Assembly (NCBI GenBank): GCA_905208455.1
Contig: CAJLPK010000038.1
Location: forward strand, 1 to 14,719
Reading direction: 5' to 3'
Source of the DNA: an uncultured Bacillota bacterium
GTDB lineage: Bacteria; Bacillota; Clostridia; Christensenellales; QAND01
DNA length: 14,719 nt
Under the pieces are notes generated by a model. It had not been told where the DNA came from. It ran no database searches and was given only the letters and a program-made list of their open reading frames with translations. The position numbers were made by a program, and so were the translations under genes. Shown in pieces: positions 13,928-14,719 of the stretch (position 1 is the first letter of the stretch; each line of letters begins with the position of its first letter).

Positions 13928-14719
13928 ATGAACCAGACAGCAGACCAGACCTATGTATTGGATTTTCTCGTGCGGCTGCTGCAGACCGACAGCCCCAGCG
14001 GCTACACCGAAAAGGCGGCGCAGTTGGTGGCAAGGGAGGCCGAGCGCTTCGGCTATCTCCCGCACAGGAGCAACAAGGGCAACGTCATCGTGCCCGTCAA
14101 GGGGCGCAGCAGCGACAAGCACGTGTGCTTATGCGCGCACATCGACACGCTGGGGCTGATGGTGCGCTCTGTTTCCGACGACGGCCTGCTGCGGTTCGTG
14201 CGCGTCGGCGGCCCGCTTTTGCCCACGCTGGACGGCGCCTACTGCACGCTGTACACCCGCGGCGGAAAGGCATACACCGGCACGGTGCTGTCCCTTTCCC
14301 CGGCCACCCATGTATTTGACGACGCCGCCACCCGCCCGCGCGATGAAAAGAACATGGCCGTGCGGCTGGATGAGGCGGTGCACAGCCCGGCGGACGCGGC
14401 GGCGCTCGGCATCCGAACGGGCGATTATCTCTGCCTGGACCCCAAGACCGTAATCACGGACAGCGGGTATATCAAGTCCCGCTTTTTGGATGACAAGGCC
14501 AGCGCCGCCTGCCTGATGGCGTTTTTGCGCGGCATGGCGCGCCGGGGCCTCCTTCCGCAGTATGATACCGACGTCATCTTTACCGTGCATGAGGAGGTGG
14601 GGCACGGCGCGGCGGCGTTTGCCGGGTATGATGAGCTTTTGTGCGTGGATATGGGCTGCGTGGGAGAGGACCTATCCTGCACCGAGCGCCAGGTTTCCCT
14701 CTGTGCCAAGGACACCTCC
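13928..14719 (+). CDS. M42-family aminopeptidase, partial (C-terminus beyond right edge)
   Basis: The first 264 residues are present and the frame is open to the window end. The dinuclear metal site of M42 enzymes is clear: His71 (AHIDTLG), bridging Asp188 (FLDDKAS), catalytic Glu222 with Glu223 (HEEVGHGAA) and Asp241 (VDMG). The last ligand, a His near the C-terminus, is outside the window. These cytoplasmic enzymes form tetrahedral dodecamers and trim N-terminal residues from peptides. The AHIDTLG and GTVLSLSPATHVF stretches recall the subfamily linked to the NAGGN osmoprotectant system rather than the FrvX/glutamyl-aminopeptidase type, but that is from memory and no NAGGN genes are seen. 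The ATG has AAAGGGGG seven bases upstream. A TATGAT at 13893-13898 may be its -10, though the -35 is poor. The gene follows the esterase with a terminator between. Confidence 0.9.
   Translation, partial: MNQTADQTYVLDFLVRLLQTDSPSGYTEKAAQLVAREAERFGYLPHRSNKGNVIVPVKGRSSDKHVCLCAHIDTLGLMVRSVSDDGLLRFVRVGGPLLPTLDGAYCTLYTRGGKAYTGTVLSLSPATHVFDDAATRPRDEKNMAVRLDEAVHSPADAAALGIRTGDYLCLDPKTVITDSGYIKSRFLDDKASAACLMAFLRGMARRGLLPQYDTDVIFTVHEEVGHGAAAFAGYDELLCVDMGCVGEDLSCTERQVSLCAKDTS

Noticed and set aside
1..14719. CRISPR array, tRNA or rRNA genes, insertion sequences, prophage or defence genes
   Set aside because: No regularly spaced repeats, cloverleaf-like segments, transposase or integrase motifs, or nuclease/helicase defence genes were recognised by eye on either strand.

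Overview
The window looks like a chromosomal segment of a fairly GC-rich member of the Clostridia (Bacillota). Gram-positive traits seen directly are strong AGGAGG-type ribosome binding sites, short A/T-flanked intrinsic terminators, a PII-like cyclic-di-AMP receptor (DarA/PstA), a membrane-anchored G5-M23 peptidase and a cell-wall protein with an SPQTGD sorting signal. I cannot name a genus. No rRNA, tRNA, CRISPR array, IS element or phage gene was recognised.

Layout. (1) 1-1503, minus: two family-2 glycosyltransferases behind a good sigma-A promoter; the second runs off the left edge. (2) 1537-3643, minus: a GNAT acetyltransferase followed by a membrane-anchored repeat/transglutaminase-like protein, closed by a terminator. 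(3) 3643-5444: an island visibly richer in A+T, holding a secreted, wall-sorted beta-helix-like protein (minus) and a divergent small ribbon-helix-helix regulator (plus). A 21-bp perfect palindrome lies between them, and each end carries the same 32-nt terminator sequence. (4) 5448-10770, minus: a four-gene sugar operon, xylB, a FucI/AraA-type isomerase, a type I phosphomannose-isomerase-like cupin and a TIM-barrel ketose epimerase-like protein. (5) 10850-12726: the c-di-AMP receptor gene (minus) divergent from a G5-M23 peptidase gene (plus). (6) 12821-14719, plus: a hormone-sensitive-lipase-type esterase and a truncated M42 aminopeptidase.

How the genes may work together. The sugar operon can be read as a funnel to D-xylulose 5-phosphate. 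A FucI-like enzyme would make D-ribulose from D-arabinose, the TIM-barrel protein would epimerise D-ribulose to D-xylulose at C3, the cupin could bring in another aldose such as D-lyxose, and XylB would phosphorylate D-xylulose. The residues expected for each family are visible, but the substrates are inferred. The island looks like a self-contained regulated surface-protein module, and it is the best candidate here for something undescribed.

Most long open frames on the opposite strand of these genes are GC-driven shadows and are not annotated.
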